From NCBI RefSeq assembly GCF_020991085.1, contig NZ_CP087719.1, positions 5,193,001-5,257,000 of the forward strand: a stretch of 64,000 bases of DNA, in the 5' to 3' direction. The position numbers and the translations under genes are program-made. Source of the stretch: Roseomonas sp. OT10. GTDB lineage: Bacteria > Pseudomonadota > Alphaproteobacteria > Acetobacterales > Acetobacteraceae. Every line of letters begins with the position of its first letter. The first letter of the stretch is position 1. This document shows, in pieces, positions 26,996 through 35,694 of the stretch. The notes beneath the pieces were generated by a model, which had not been told where the DNA came from, did no database searches, and was given only the letters and a program-made list of their open reading frames with translations.

Positions 26996-27838
26996 ACGCA
27001 GGGCGAACAGCCCTTCGAACAGGCCGCGCAGGAAGCCGACCGCCTCGCGGATGCCGTCCAGCCGCAGCGGCCGGCCGGCGGCCTCGCCGCCGCCCGGTCC
27101 GGGCAGGCTGCGGTCCTGCATCAGCTCCCGCACCGACAGGCGGCCGTCGCCGTCATAGTCCAGGCTGTCCACGGCCAGCCGGGCCGCGCCCAGTGCCGCC
27201 ACCGACCCGGCGCCGACGGCCAGCGCGATCTCCGGCGTGCCGGCGCCCTCCCGGACGGCGATCATCCAGGTCAGGCCACGGCCCAGCCGCGCCAGTTCCG
27301 CCGCGCTGAGCAGCCCGTCGCCCGAGACGCTGGCCTGGGCGATCAGCGCCTCGGCGCAGCCCTGCATCGTCGCGCCCTCGCCGCAGGCCGCCTCGATCCG
27401 TTCCAGCGCGCCGAGCACGGCGATCCCCTCGCCATGCTGCAGCATCCATTCCAGCGGCGGCGTGGCGCAGCGCTGCCAGCGGCGCAGCGGCGTGGGGCCG
27501 GGCAGGCGGTCGTCGCGCAGTTTCGCCTCCGGCTCGCCCGTCTCCAGCATGCTGTCGCGGGCGCGCAGCATCAGGCGCGGCGCCTCCGCCCCGCGCGAGG
27601 TGCCGATGAGCCAGCCATCCGCCTCGCGCGTGGCGACGAAGCGGTCCAGGCGCGAATCCTCGGCCGAGAGGCGGGCGGCGCTGCGCGCGGTCAGCACCAG
27701 CATCTCCTCCGGCGCCGCGCAGGCCCCGGCGAACCAGGTGCCGCGCAGCGCCTCCGGGACGGGCCGCAGCTCCTCCGCCGCGGCAGGGAAGGCAAGGGCC
27801 AGCAGCAGGAGCAGGGTGGGGCGGGGCATGCGGGTCAT
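26993..27838 (-). CDS. exported EF-hand protein
   Basis: A 281-residue protein with a Sec signal peptide (MTRMPRPTLLLLLALAFPAAAEE). One canonical calcium-binding loop D227-E238 (DYDGDGRLSVRE) is present and a degenerate loop SVSGDGLLSAAE at 170-181 lacks the first aspartate. Four cysteines (C40, C124, C152, C161) could form disulfides in the periplasm. The start overlaps the upstream repeat-protein stop by ATGA, so the two are translated together and may act together. No specific function is known. Such alphaproteobacterial EF-hand proteins are usually uncharacterised calcium sensors or buffers. Confidence 0.7.
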   Translation of the reverse strand: MTRMPRPTLLLLLALAFPAAAEELRPVPEALRGTWFAGACAAPEEMLVLTARSAARLSAEDSRLDRFVATREADGWLIGTSRGAEAPRLMLRARDSMLETGEPEAKLRDDRLPGPTPLRRWQRCATPPLEWMLQHGEGIAVLGALERIEAACGEGATMQGCAEALIAQASVSGDGLLSAAELARLGRGLTWMIAVREGAGTPEIALAVGAGSVAALGAARLAVDSLDYDGDGRLSVRELMQDRSLPGPGGGEAAGRPLRLDGIREAVGFLRGLFEGLFALR

Positions 27839-29340
27839 GGCAGCGTCACCTCCGTGCCCTGGCAGAGATCAAAGGGGTCGCGCCGCACCTCGCGCCCGTC
27901 GCGGAACACGGCGACCAGGGAAGCGGCGCAGGCCTCGGGCTCGGGGGGCAGCAGGTCCAGCGTCTCCCGGCTGCCCAGCACGTTGCGGCCCAGCCGGTCC
28001 GGGCCGCGCGGCTCGCCCGGGGCGTCCACGTACAGCTCCACGATCGGGCTGTCGGAGGCGTTGCGCAGCCGCACGCTGCCGGGGCGGGGGCCCGGCGGCC
28101 CGGGCGGGGCGGGGCTGTCGTCCAGCCGCTCCGCCAGCGTCCAGCCGGGGCGCAGGACGATGGTGCCGGCCTCGCACAGGTCCAGCTCGCGCCGCTCCTC
28201 GGCGGCGCCGCTGGGGAAGACGATGCGCAGGTCGGCCGTGCACTCCACCGGCAGCGACAGGCCGATCCGCTCGCCGCGCTCCAGCGGCTCCTCCAGCCGG
28301 TCCGGGCCCCAGTCGCGCTCGGAGGCGGCGGAGACGTAGACCTCCTCCACCGGCGCGTCGTGCCGGTTCACCAGCGTGACGCGGATGGTCGGCGGCTGCG
28401 GGATGGCGCTGCCGTCGAAGGCGACGGCCGGCGCCAGGCTCGCGCAGAAATCCACGCCGCGCCGCTCCTCCGCCGCATCGTCCTCGTAGACGGCGCGCAG
28501 GTCGAAGCGGCAGGCCGCGCGCCGCAGCCGCAGGCGGACGCTGCCGCCGTCCGACAGCACCTCCGGGCCCAGCCGGTCCGCGCCCCATTCCCCGCCGCCC
28601 TCCTCCGCCGGACGGGCGTGCAGGTTGCGGATGATGCGGCCGGCGCGGTTCTCCACCCGCGCCTCGCGCCAGGGCAGGGAGGGATCGCCGAGGACGACGC
28701 GCGGGCTGCGGCAGAGATCCGTCCGCGGGCGCGTCACCGTCGAATCATCGGCCAGCACGCCGGTCACGTCGAAGACGCAGTCCCGCGTCCGACCCAGCCG
28801 CAGGCGCAGGCTGCGGCCCGGCGCCACCGTCTCCGCGCCCAGCCGGTCCGGGCCACGGGCGTCGGCGCCCTCCGGCGCGTTGGCGGGGCGCAGGTACAGC
28901 TCCTGCAGCGGCAGGTCCGTCTCGTTGACGACGAGCGCCTCGCGCTGCGGCGCGGACGGGTCGCCGAAGACGACCCGGTTCTGGCGGCAGAGGTCCACGT
29001 CCCGCCGCTCCTCGATGCTCTCGTCCGCGAGCACGGCGCGCAGGTTGAAGCGGCAGGGCTGGTTGCGCCCCAGGCGCAGGCGCAGCCGCCCGCCCGGCGC
29101 CAGGGTGTCCTGGCCCAGCCGGTCGGGTCCCGGGTCGGCCTGCCCCACCGGTGCGGCGTAGAGCTCGCGGATCGAGAGGCCGAGCTCGTTCTGCACCAGC
29201 GCCTCCCGCTCGGCCGGCGCGCGGGGAGCGGCGGCGCGCGGGCCCTGCGCCAGGGCGGCGGGGACGATGGCGGCGGGAGCGATGCAGGCCGACAGCGCCA
29301 GTACCCCGATCCAGCCCGGCCAGGCGCCGCGTCCGATCAT
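27835..29340 (-). CDS. exported protein of five tandem Cys-paired repeats (unassigned family)
   Basis: A 501-residue protein with a signal peptide whose hydrophobic core ends in LSAC at residues 16-19, a lipobox-like site, so it may be a lipoprotein. The rest is five repeats of about 80-90 residues (45-132, 133-224, 225-315, 319-405, 422-501). Each has an N-terminal strand ending in a LY or VY motif, the signature GPDRLG (GADRLG in repeat 3, GPDRLE in repeat 4), a basic LRLRL strand and two cysteines. The cysteine pairs are 96/118, 188/210, 277/299, 367/389 and 471/493, all exactly 22 apart, suggesting one disulfide per repeat. A single copy of the same unit occurs in the protein at 62244-62753. 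I do not recognise a named domain. ATG 29340 was preferred over 29379 because it gives a proper signal peptide. Confidence 0.75.
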   Translation of the reverse strand: MIGRGAWPGWIGVLALSACIAPAAIVPAALAQGPRAAAPRAPAEREALVQNELGLSIRELYAAPVGQADPGPDRLGQDTLAPGGRLRLRLGRNQPCRFNLRAVLADESIEERRDVDLCRQNRVVFGDPSAPQREALVVNETDLPLQELYLRPANAPEGADARGPDRLGAETVAPGRSLRLRLGRTRDCVFDVTGVLADDSTVTRPRTDLCRSPRVVLGDPSLPWREARVENRAGRIIRNLHARPAEEGGGEWGADRLGPEVLSDGGSVRLRLRRAACRFDLRAVYEDDAAEERRGVDFCASLAPAVAFDGSAIPQPPTIRVTLVNRHDAPVEEVYVSAASERDWGPDRLEEPLERGERIGLSLPVECTADLRIVFPSGAAEERRELDLCEAGTIVLRPGWTLAERLDDSPAPPGPPGPRPGSVRLRNASDSPIVELYVDAPGEPRGPDRLGRNVLGSRETLDLLPPEPEACAASLVAVFRDGREVRRDPFDLCQGTEVTLP

Positions 29341-29485
29341 TCCCGATTCCCCAAGGTGCGCCCAACATCCCTGGCACACGTGTCGCGCGCAAGCCGCCGG
29401 GCCGCGCGTCGGAGGCGGTCGTTGCCCTCCATGGCATCGCCGCTACAGTGGGGTCGGTACGCCCTCGTCGTACCGGGAGGAACCC

Positions 29486-30454
29486 ATGCTGCGCCGTCAC
29501 CTGCTGCTCGCCACCGCCCCTGCCGCCGCGCTGCTCGCCGGCGCGCCCCGGGCCCGCGCCGAACAGCTCTTCCCCAGCCTTAACATGTTCATCCCCGCCG
29601 GCCCCGGCGGCGGCTGGGACGGGCTCGGCCGGGCCTTCGAGAACGTGGCCCGCCAGGCCGGGCTGGTCGGTTCCTTCCAGTTCGAGAACGTGGGCGGGGC
29701 CGGCGGCATGGTCGGGCTGCCCCGCTTCATCTCCCAGCGCCGCGGCAAGCCCGATGCGCTGATGGTCGGCGGCTCCGTGATGGTCGGCGCGGCGCTGACC
29801 AACAAGGCGCCCTACAGCCTGAAGGACGTGACGCCGGTCGCGCGCATGACCGCCGAGGACGCGGTGATCGTGGTGCCGGGCGAGAGCCCGATCCAGACCA
29901 TCGCCCAGTTCATCGAGGCGCTGAAGGCCGATCCGCGCGGCATGCCGGTGGCCGGCGGCAGCGCCGGCGGCACCGACCACATCGTGCTGGGGCTGATGCT
30001 GAAGGCGCTGGGCCGCAGCGCGCGCGACGCCAACTTCGTGGCCTTCGCCGGCGGCGGGCCGGCCCAGGCGGCGATCCTGGGCAACCAGGTCAAGGCGGGC
30101 ATCTCCGGCTATTCCGAGTTCGCCGAGCAGGTGAAGGCGGGCCGGATGCGCGCGCTCGCCACCTCGGGCGACAAGCGCGCGATCGAGGGGCTGCCGACGC
30201 TGAAGGAGAGCGGGCTGGACGTCTCCGCCACCAACTGGCGCGGCTTCTTCGGCCCGCCCGGCATCCGCCCCGAGGCCCGTGCCGCGCTGACCCGGCTGGT
30301 GACCGAGGTCCACGCGCTGCCGGCCTGGACGGAGCTGCTGGCCACCCGTGGCTGGGACGACGCCTTCCTGACCGGCGCCGAGTTCGAGACGTTCCTGCGC
30401 AACGACAACTCCGCGACCGACGGCGTGCTGCGCGAGTTGGGCCTGGTGACGTGA
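29486..30454 (+). CDS. tctC: TctC-type tricarboxylate-binding protein
   Basis: A 322-residue periplasmic receptor with signal peptide MLRRHLLLATAPAAALLAGA..ARA and the TctC-branch core FPSLNMFIPAGPGGGWDGLGR and FQFENVGGAGGMVGL. It starts after a GGGAGG ribosome-binding site and is followed by genes for the two membrane subunits, with a GTGA overlap into tctB. Together they form a complete TctCBA citrate/tricarboxylate importer, unlike the orphan Bug receptors at 17-22 kb. Confidence 0.93.
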   Translation: MLRRHLLLATAPAAALLAGAPRARAEQLFPSLNMFIPAGPGGGWDGLGRAFENVARQAGLVGSFQFENVGGAGGMVGLPRFISQRRGKPDALMVGGSVMVGAALTNKAPYSLKDVTPVARMTAEDAVIVVPGESPIQTIAQFIEALKADPRGMPVAGGSAGGTDHIVLGLMLKALGRSARDANFVAFAGGGPAQAAILGNQVKAGISGYSEFAEQVKAGRMRALATSGDKRAIEGLPTLKESGLDVSATNWRGFFGPPGIRPEARAALTRLVTEVHALPAWTELLATRGWDDAFLTGAEFETFLRNDNSATDGVLRELGLVT

Positions 30455-31029
30455 GCGGCGCCGGACCCGGCCACAGCCCCTTCGACCACGTGACCCCGGA
30501 GCATGCCGGGCCCGATGCCATCGGGCCCACCTCCGCGCCGCCGCCGGGACAGGAGGTGGGGCGCGGCCCCGACCTCGCCGTCGGCGTCGCCGTCCTCCTC
30601 ATGGCCCTGCTGGTGGTCTGGCAGACCCTGGTCATCCCGGCTTCCCCCACCTACGCGGTGGTGGGGCCGACGGTGGTGCCCTGGCTGGTCGCCGCCCTGC
30701 TCGTCGGCGTCGGCGCCGGCCTCTGCGGCGCGGCGCTGCGCGGCGGCTGGAGCAAGGACCTGGAGGAGGTGCGGGAGGCCCCGCCGACCAACTGGCGCGC
30801 GCTCGGCCTCCTCGCCGCCGGCCTGATCGTGCAGGTGGCGCTGATCGAGTGGCTGGGCTTCGTCATCGCCTCCACGATCCTCTACGTCTTCGTCTGCGCC
30901 GCCTTCGGCTCCCGCCGGCCGCTGGTGGACCTTCTCATCGGCATCATCGTCACCGTCGTCGCCTACCTGGCCTTCGACCGCCTGCTGGGCGTGAACATCG
31001 GCGCCGGCATCCTGGAAGGGATTCTCTGA
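30451..31029 (+). CDS. tctB: TctB, small membrane subunit of tricarboxylate transporter
   Basis: A 192-residue protein starting with GTG that overlaps the tctC stop (GTGA). About 40 hydrophilic residues precede four hydrophobic segments ([60 protein letters not shown]), the usual TctB topology. TctB is the poorly conserved small subunit that pairs with the large permease TctA, which follows four bases later. Confidence 0.9.
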   Translation: MSGAGPGHSPFDHVTPEHAGPDAIGPTSAPPPGQEVGRGPDLAVGVAVLLMALLVVWQTLVIPASPTYAVVGPTVVPWLVAALLVGVGAGLCGAALRGGWSKDLEEVREAPPTNWRALGLLAAGLIVQVALIEWLGFVIASTILYVFVCAAFGSRRPLVDLLIGIIVTVVAYLAFDRLLGVNIGAGILEGIL

Positions 31030-31033
31030 CTCC

Positions 31034-32539
31034 ATGTCCGTCTGGGAAGGCCTGGCGCTGGGCTTCGGCAACGCGCTCTCGATTTCCAACCTCGGCTGGG
31101 CGCTGCTCGGCTGCTTCCTCGGCACCGCCATCGGCGTGCTGCCGGGCATCGGCCCGGCGCTGACCATCGCGCTGCTGCTGCCGATCACCTTCAAGGTCTC
31201 GGCCACCGGCGCCTTCATCCTGTTCTGCGGCGTCTTCTACGGGGCGATGTACGGCGGCTCGACCACCTCGATCCTGCTGAACACGCCCGGCGAGTCCGGC
31301 TCCATCATCACCTCGCTCGAGGGGGCGAAGATGGCGCGCCACGGCCGCGCCGGCCCGGCGCTGGCGACGGCGGCCATCGGCTCCTTCGTGGCGGGGACGA
31401 TCGGCACGCTGGGCATCTCCTTCCTCGGCCCGATCGTGGTGGAGCTGGCGCTGAAGCTGGGCCCGCCCGAGTACTTCTGCCTGATGGTGCTGTGCTTCGT
31501 GACGGTCTCCGCCGTGCTCGGCGGCTCGCCGCTGCGCGGCCTCACCTCGCTCGCCTTCGGGCTGACGCTGGGGCTGATCGGCGTGGATCTGCAGACCGGC
31601 CAGCCGCGCATGACCTTCGGCATGATCGACCTGCTCGACGGCATCGACGTGGTGCTGGTGGCGGTCGCGCTCTTCGCCGTGGGCGAGACGCTCTACCTCG
31701 CCTGGCGGCATGTCGAGGGCGCGCAGAAGGTGCTGCCGGTGGGCAGCATCATGATGTCGAAGGAGGACTGGAAGCGCTCGGTCGGGCCCTGGTTCCGCGG
31801 CGCGGCGCTGGGCTTTCCCTTCGGCGTGATGCCGGCGGGCGGCACGGAGATGCCGACCATGCTGAGCTACTATGCCGAGCGGCGCCTGGTGAAGCCGAAA
31901 TACGCCAAGGAGTTCGGCACCACCGGCGCCATCGAGGGCGTGGCGGGACCGGAGGCGGCGAACAACGCGGCGGCCGCGGGCATCCTGGTGCCGATGCTGA
32001 CGCTGGGGCTGCCCACCTCGGCGACGGCCGCGATCATGCTGAACGCCTTCCAGTCCTACGGCATCCAGCCGGGGCCGCTGCTGTTCACCTCGCAGGCCGA
32101 CCTGGTCTGGACGCTGATCGCCTCGCTCTACATCGCCAACGTCATGCTGGTGGTGCTGAACCTGCCGCTGGTGGGGCTCTGGGCGCGGATGCTGAAGATC
32201 CCGCAGCCGCAGCTCTACGCCGGCATCCTGGTCTTCGCGACCATCGGCACCTACGGCATCAGCAACAGCGTCACCGACCTGATCCTGCTCTACGTGATCG
32301 GGACGATCGGCATGTTCATGCGCCGCTTCGACTTCCCCACCGCGCCCGTGGTGATCGGCATGATCCTGGGGCCGATGGCGGAGCAGGCGATGCGCCAGGC
32401 GCTGACCATCAGCCAGGGCGACTGGTCCGTCTTCGTCACGCGGCCGGTCTCGCTCGCCATCCTGCTGCTGGCGCTCCTGGCCCTGGTCGGCCCGCGCGTC
32501 TACGGCGCCTGGGCGGCGCGGCGCGGGATGCGGCTCTAG
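31034..32539 (+). CDS. tctA: TctA, large permease of tricarboxylate transporter
   Basis: A 501-residue polytopic permease. The conserved TctA segments are present: [17 protein letters not shown] near residue 25, [20 protein letters not shown] near residue 70, and [21 protein letters not shown] near 305. It forms the channel of the sodium- or proton-coupled TTT importer. Length is normal. It ends 34 bases before the opgH-like gene. Confidence 0.96.
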   Translation: MSVWEGLALGFGNALSISNLGWALLGCFLGTAIGVLPGIGPALTIALLLPITFKVSATGAFILFCGVFYGAMYGGSTTSILLNTPGESGSIITSLEGAKMARHGRAGPALATAAIGSFVAGTIGTLGISFLGPIVVELALKLGPPEYFCLMVLCFVTVSAVLGGSPLRGLTSLAFGLTLGLIGVDLQTGQPRMTFGMIDLLDGIDVVLVAVALFAVGETLYLAWRHVEGAQKVLPVGSIMMSKEDWKRSVGPWFRGAALGFPFGVMPAGGTEMPTMLSYYAERRLVKPKYAKEFGTTGAIEGVAGPEAANNAAAAGILVPMLTLGLPTSATAAIMLNAFQSYGIQPGPLLFTSQADLVWTLIASLYIANVMLVVLNLPLVGLWARMLKIPQPQLYAGILVFATIGTYGISNSVTDLILLYVIGTIGMFMRRFDFPTAPVVIGMILGPMAEQAMRQALTISQGDWSVFVTRPVSLAILLLALLALVGPRVYGAWAARRGMRL

Positions 32540-32573
32540 GCGGCAGCCGGGCGCGGCCCGCTGCGCCGGCCCC

Positions 32574-34292
32574 ATGCGGGACGAGCCCGTCGCCGTCCGG
32601 CGCACGGTCTTCGCCGCGCTGGCCGGCTGCGCCGCCCTGGGGCTGCTCTGGCTGTGCTGGCGGGCACTGGCCCCCGGCGGCTGGACCGTCTGGGAGGCGG
32701 CGATCCTGCTCGCCTTCGCCGGCACGCTGCCCTGGTCGGCGATCGGCGTGGCCAACGCGGCGATCGGCCTGGCGCTGCTGCTCTGGCACCGCGACCCGCC
32801 GGGGGCGGTGATGCCGCAGCTGCGCGCGCCGCCGGTCACGCCGCCGCTGCGGACCGCCCTCGTCGCCTGCGTCCGGAACGAGGCGATGGACGCCGTCCTG
32901 CCCCCGCTCGTCCGCCTGCTCGACGGGCTGGAGGCGGCGGGCGAGGGCGGCCGCTTCATCCTCTGGGTGCTCTCCGACACCCAGGACCCTGCCCATGCGG
33001 CGCGGGAGGAGGCGGCCGTCGCCGCCCTGGCCGCGGCGCGCGCGGGGCGGGCCTGTCCCGTGCGCTACCGGCGGCGGGCGGGGAATGCCGGCTACAAGGC
33101 CGGCAACGTGATGGAGTTCCTCGACCGCCACGCGGCGGGCCTGGACCTGTTCCTCTGCCTGGACGCCGATTCCGAGATGAGTCCGGCCGCCGTGCTGCGG
33201 CTGCGGCGCTGCATGGAGGCCGACCCGCGCCTGGCGATCGTGCAGCCGCTGATCGTCGGCCGGCCCGCGCGCGCCGCCTTCCCCCGGCTGTTCCAGTTCG
33301 GCATGCGGGCGGGGATGCGCGCCTGGGCCACCGGCCAGGCCTGGTGGCAGGGCGACGAGGGCCCGTACTGGGGCCACAACGCGATGGTCCGCATCGTCCC
33401 TTTCCGGGAGCACGCGCGGCTGGAGACCCTGCCGGACGGCCGCGCGATCCTGTCCCACGACCAGCTGGAATCGGTGCGGCTACAGGCGGCGGGCTGGAAG
33501 GTGCGCGCCCTGCCGGTCGAGGAAGGCAGCCTGGAGGCCAACCCGCCTGCCTTGCCGGACTTCCTCGCCCGCGACCTGCGCTGGGGCGAGGGCAACATGC
33601 AGTACGGGCAGCTTCTGCGCCTGCCCGGGCTGCGGCCGATGGGGCGCTGGCAGCTGTTGCAGGCGATCCTGCTGTTCCTCGGCGCGCCGCTCTGGGTGCT
33701 GATCCTGCTGGCCGCGGTCCTGAACGTCCTCACCGGCGGGGCCGAGGCGACGCCGCGCGGGGCGCTGGCGCTGCTGCTCGGCCTCGGCTGGGTCGCCTAC
33801 CACGCGCCGAAGCTGGCCGGGTACCTGGAGGTGCTGCTGAAGCCGCGCCTCGCGGCGGCGTATGGCGGGCGGGCCCGCTTCGCCGGCGGCGCGCTGGCGG
33901 AGATCGCCTTCACCCTGTTCCTGGAGCCGATCAGCCTGCTGAACAAGGCGAGGCTGCTGGTCCTGCTGCCCTTCGGCTGGCGGGGCGGCTGGCGGCCGCA
34001 GCAGCGGGCGGATCGCGGCGTGTCCTGGGGGGATGCCTGGCGCCTGCTGTGGCCCCAGACCCTGCTCGGCCTGGGCGGCGCCGGGCTGCTGGCCGCGCAT
34101 TCGGCGGCCCCGCTGCTCTGGGCGCTGCCGTTCCTGGCAGGGCCGGTCCTGGCCGTCCCCTTCTGCGTGCTGACCGCGGAGCCCGGGCTGTCCCGCGCGC
34201 TGGAGAGGCGCGGCATCGCCGCCACGCCGGAGGAGCTGGCCGCCGGGCTTTCCTGCCCCGGCGCCCCGGCCCACCATCCGCGGCAGCCATGA
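32574..34292 (+). CDS. OpgH/MdoH-like glucosyltransferase
   Basis: A 572-residue inner-membrane GT2 glycosyltransferase resembling the glucan synthase OpgH (MdoH), which makes periplasmic glucan backbones. The processive-GT motifs are visible: LSDTQDP, LFLCLDADSEMSP, LSHDQLESVRLQAAGW and the Q/RxxRW-like ARDLRWGEGN. Two hydrophobic segments lie at the N terminus and several in the last 230 residues. It is much shorter than the 847-residue Escherichia coli protein because the N-terminal cytoplasmic part is reduced, as in other alphaproteobacteria. No opgG partner is adjacent. The stop overlaps the LysR start by ATGA. Confidence 0.85.
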   Translation: MRDEPVAVRRTVFAALAGCAALGLLWLCWRALAPGGWTVWEAAILLAFAGTLPWSAIGVANAAIGLALLLWHRDPPGAVMPQLRAPPVTPPLRTALVACVRNEAMDAVLPPLVRLLDGLEAAGEGGRFILWVLSDTQDPAHAAREEAAVAALAAARAGRACPVRYRRRAGNAGYKAGNVMEFLDRHAAGLDLFLCLDADSEMSPAAVLRLRRCMEADPRLAIVQPLIVGRPARAAFPRLFQFGMRAGMRAWATGQAWWQGDEGPYWGHNAMVRIVPFREHARLETLPDGRAILSHDQLESVRLQAAGWKVRALPVEEGSLEANPPALPDFLARDLRWGEGNMQYGQLLRLPGLRPMGRWQLLQAILLFLGAPLWVLILLAAVLNVLTGGAEATPRGALALLLGLGWVAYHAPKLAGYLEVLLKPRLAAAYGGRARFAGGALAEIAFTLFLEPISLLNKARLLVLLPFGWRGGWRPQQRADRGVSWGDAWRLLWPQTLLGLGGAGLLAAHSAAPLLWALPFLAGPVLAVPFCVLTAEPGLSRALERRGIAATPEELAAGLSCPGAPAHHPRQP

Positions 34293-35254
34293 CCGACCTC
34301 ACCAGCTTCGACCTCAACCTGCTGCGGGTCTTCGATGCCGTGGCGCAGGAGCGGCACGTCACCCGCGCCGCTGCCCGGCTGCACCTGTCGCAGCCGGCGG
34401 TGTCCAACGCGCTGAACCGCCTGCGCGCCGCCCTGGGGGACGAGCTGTTCCTGCGCGCCCCCGGCGGGGTGGAGCCGACCGCCCTGGCCCTGTCGCTGAT
34501 GCAGCCGGTCGCGGAGATGCTGGACCGGCTGCGCGGGACCCTGGTGGCGCAACTGCCCTTCGACCCGGCCACCGCCGACCGCGTCTTCCCGGTGGCCTTC
34601 AGCGAGTATGCCGAGGCCGTGCTGGCCCCGCCGATGCTGGAGCGGCTGGGCCAGGAGGCACCCGGCTGCCTGCTGGCCATCCGCCACGGCGACCGCACCA
34701 ACGCCGCGGCGCTGCTGGAATCCGGCGAGGCGCTGCTGGCGGTGGGCATGCTGCCGGAGCCGACCAGCCTCTATACCCGGCTGCGCCTGCTGCCGGAGGA
34801 GTTCCTGGTGATCTTCCGCCGTGGCCATCCGCTCGGCGAGGGCGAGCTGACGCTGGAGCGCCTCGTCGCCTATCCGCACCTGCTGCATTCGCCCAACGGC
34901 TCCCGCGACGGGGCGCTGGACGGGCCGCTGCGGGAGGCGGGACATCCGCGCCGCCTGGGGGCGGTGGTGGCGCACCTGGCGGCGGTCCCGGCGATCCTGC
35001 AACGAACGGAGATGGTGATGTCCCTCTCCGCCCGGCTGGCCCGTAACCTGGCGGAGGTCCACGGGCTGGAGCTGCGCCCGCTGCCGCTGCCGATGCGGCA
35101 CGTGCGCCTCTCCCTGGTGTTCCACCGCCGCTTCGAGGCCGATCAGGGCCACGCCTGGCTGCGCCGCACCCTGATGCAGGTCGCCCGCAGCATCGGCCGC
35201 GAGGAGCCGGTCCGGACCGGGCAGGAATGCGGCCGGGCGGACCGGCTGGACTGA
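34289..35254 (+). CDS. LysR-family transcriptional regulator
   Basis: A 321-residue LysR-type regulator. The HTH is in residues 1-65 (DLNLLRVFDAVAQERHVTRA, LSQPAVSNALNRLRAALGDELF), matching the NodD/LeuO-like branch that begins with a DLNLL motif. The remainder is the effector-binding domain. Translational coupling to opgH suggests it regulates that gene or the tct operon, but the usual divergent target is missing. Its TGA stop at 35252-35254 starts a TGATACGGGCGGCG repeat-element end. Confidence 0.9.
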   Translation: MTDLTSFDLNLLRVFDAVAQERHVTRAAARLHLSQPAVSNALNRLRAALGDELFLRAPGGVEPTALALSLMQPVAEMLDRLRGTLVAQLPFDPATADRVFPVAFSEYAEAVLAPPMLERLGQEAPGCLLAIRHGDRTNAAALLESGEALLAVGMLPEPTSLYTRLRLLPEEFLVIFRRGHPLGEGELTLERLVAYPHLLHSPNGSRDGALDGPLREAGHPRRLGAVVAHLAAVPAILQRTEMVMSLSARLARNLAEVHGLELRPLPLPMRHVRLSLVFHRRFEADQGHAWLRRTLMQVARSIGREEPVRTGQECGRADRLD

Positions 35255-35300
35255 TACGGGCGGCGGGGCCTCCCCCCGGTCCGACGCCCGAACACGACTG
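35252..35300 (+). repeat. collapsed remnant of the intergenic repeat family
   Basis: The segment starts TGATACGGGCGGCGGGG at the lysR stop, matching an element end, and jumps within about 20 bases to CCGGTCCGACGCCCGAACAC, which is identical to the block near 54877-54895 close to the opposite end of copy F. About 350 bases of interior are missing. This looks like an internal deletion derivative of the family. Confidence 0.6.
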
Positions 35301-35313
35301 CCCCGCCCCGGTC

Positions 35314-35368
35314 GGCGGAACGAAGAAGGGCCCGGACCATCATGGTCCGGGCCCTTCTTCGTTCCGCC
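35314..35368. terminator. bidirectional terminator, 27-base perfect palindrome
   Basis: Arms at 35314-35340 and 35342-35368 are perfectly complementary over 27 bases around a single central base. The GC core is flanked by AAGAAGG on one side and CCTTCTT on the other, so each strand ends its hairpin with a pyrimidine-rich CCTTCTTCGTT run. It lies between the convergent lysR and rpsO genes and should stop transcription from both directions. Confidence 0.9.
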
Positions 35369-35419
35369 CGGGGGAGGAAGCGTTGCTGCCGGGCGGTGGC
35401 GTCCGGCAGCGGCGCAGCG

Positions 35420-35689
35420 TCAGCGGCGCAGGCCGAGGCGGCCGATCAGGCTCTCGTAGCGGGCCTGGTCCTTGCGCTTGACGTAGTCGAGCAGGCCGCG
35501 GCGCTGGCCGACGAGGACCAGCAGGCCGCGCCGGGAGTGGAAGTCCTTGGCGTGGCTCTTCAGGTGCTCGGTGAGGTTGGCGATGCGCTCCGACAGGATC
35601 GCGACCTGGACCTCGGGCGAGCCCGTGTCGCCGGCCTTGGTGGCATACTCGTGGATGAGCGCGGTGCGGCGCTCGGCAGTGATCGACAT
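35420..35689 (-). CDS. rpsO: 30S ribosomal protein S15
   Basis: The complete 89-residue S15, which binds the central domain of 16S rRNA. Signatures are the opening [28 protein letters not shown] region, [19 protein letters not shown] and [12 protein letters not shown] at the C terminus. It follows truB by five bases, the classic truB-rpsO order of proteobacteria. Transcription ends at the palindromic terminator downstream. Confidence 0.98.
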   Translation of the reverse strand: MSITAERRTALIHEYATKAGDTGSPEVQVAILSERIANLTEHLKSHAKDFHSRRGLLVLVGQRRGLLDYVKRKDQARYESLIGRLGLRR

Positions 35690-35694
35690 CGGGT

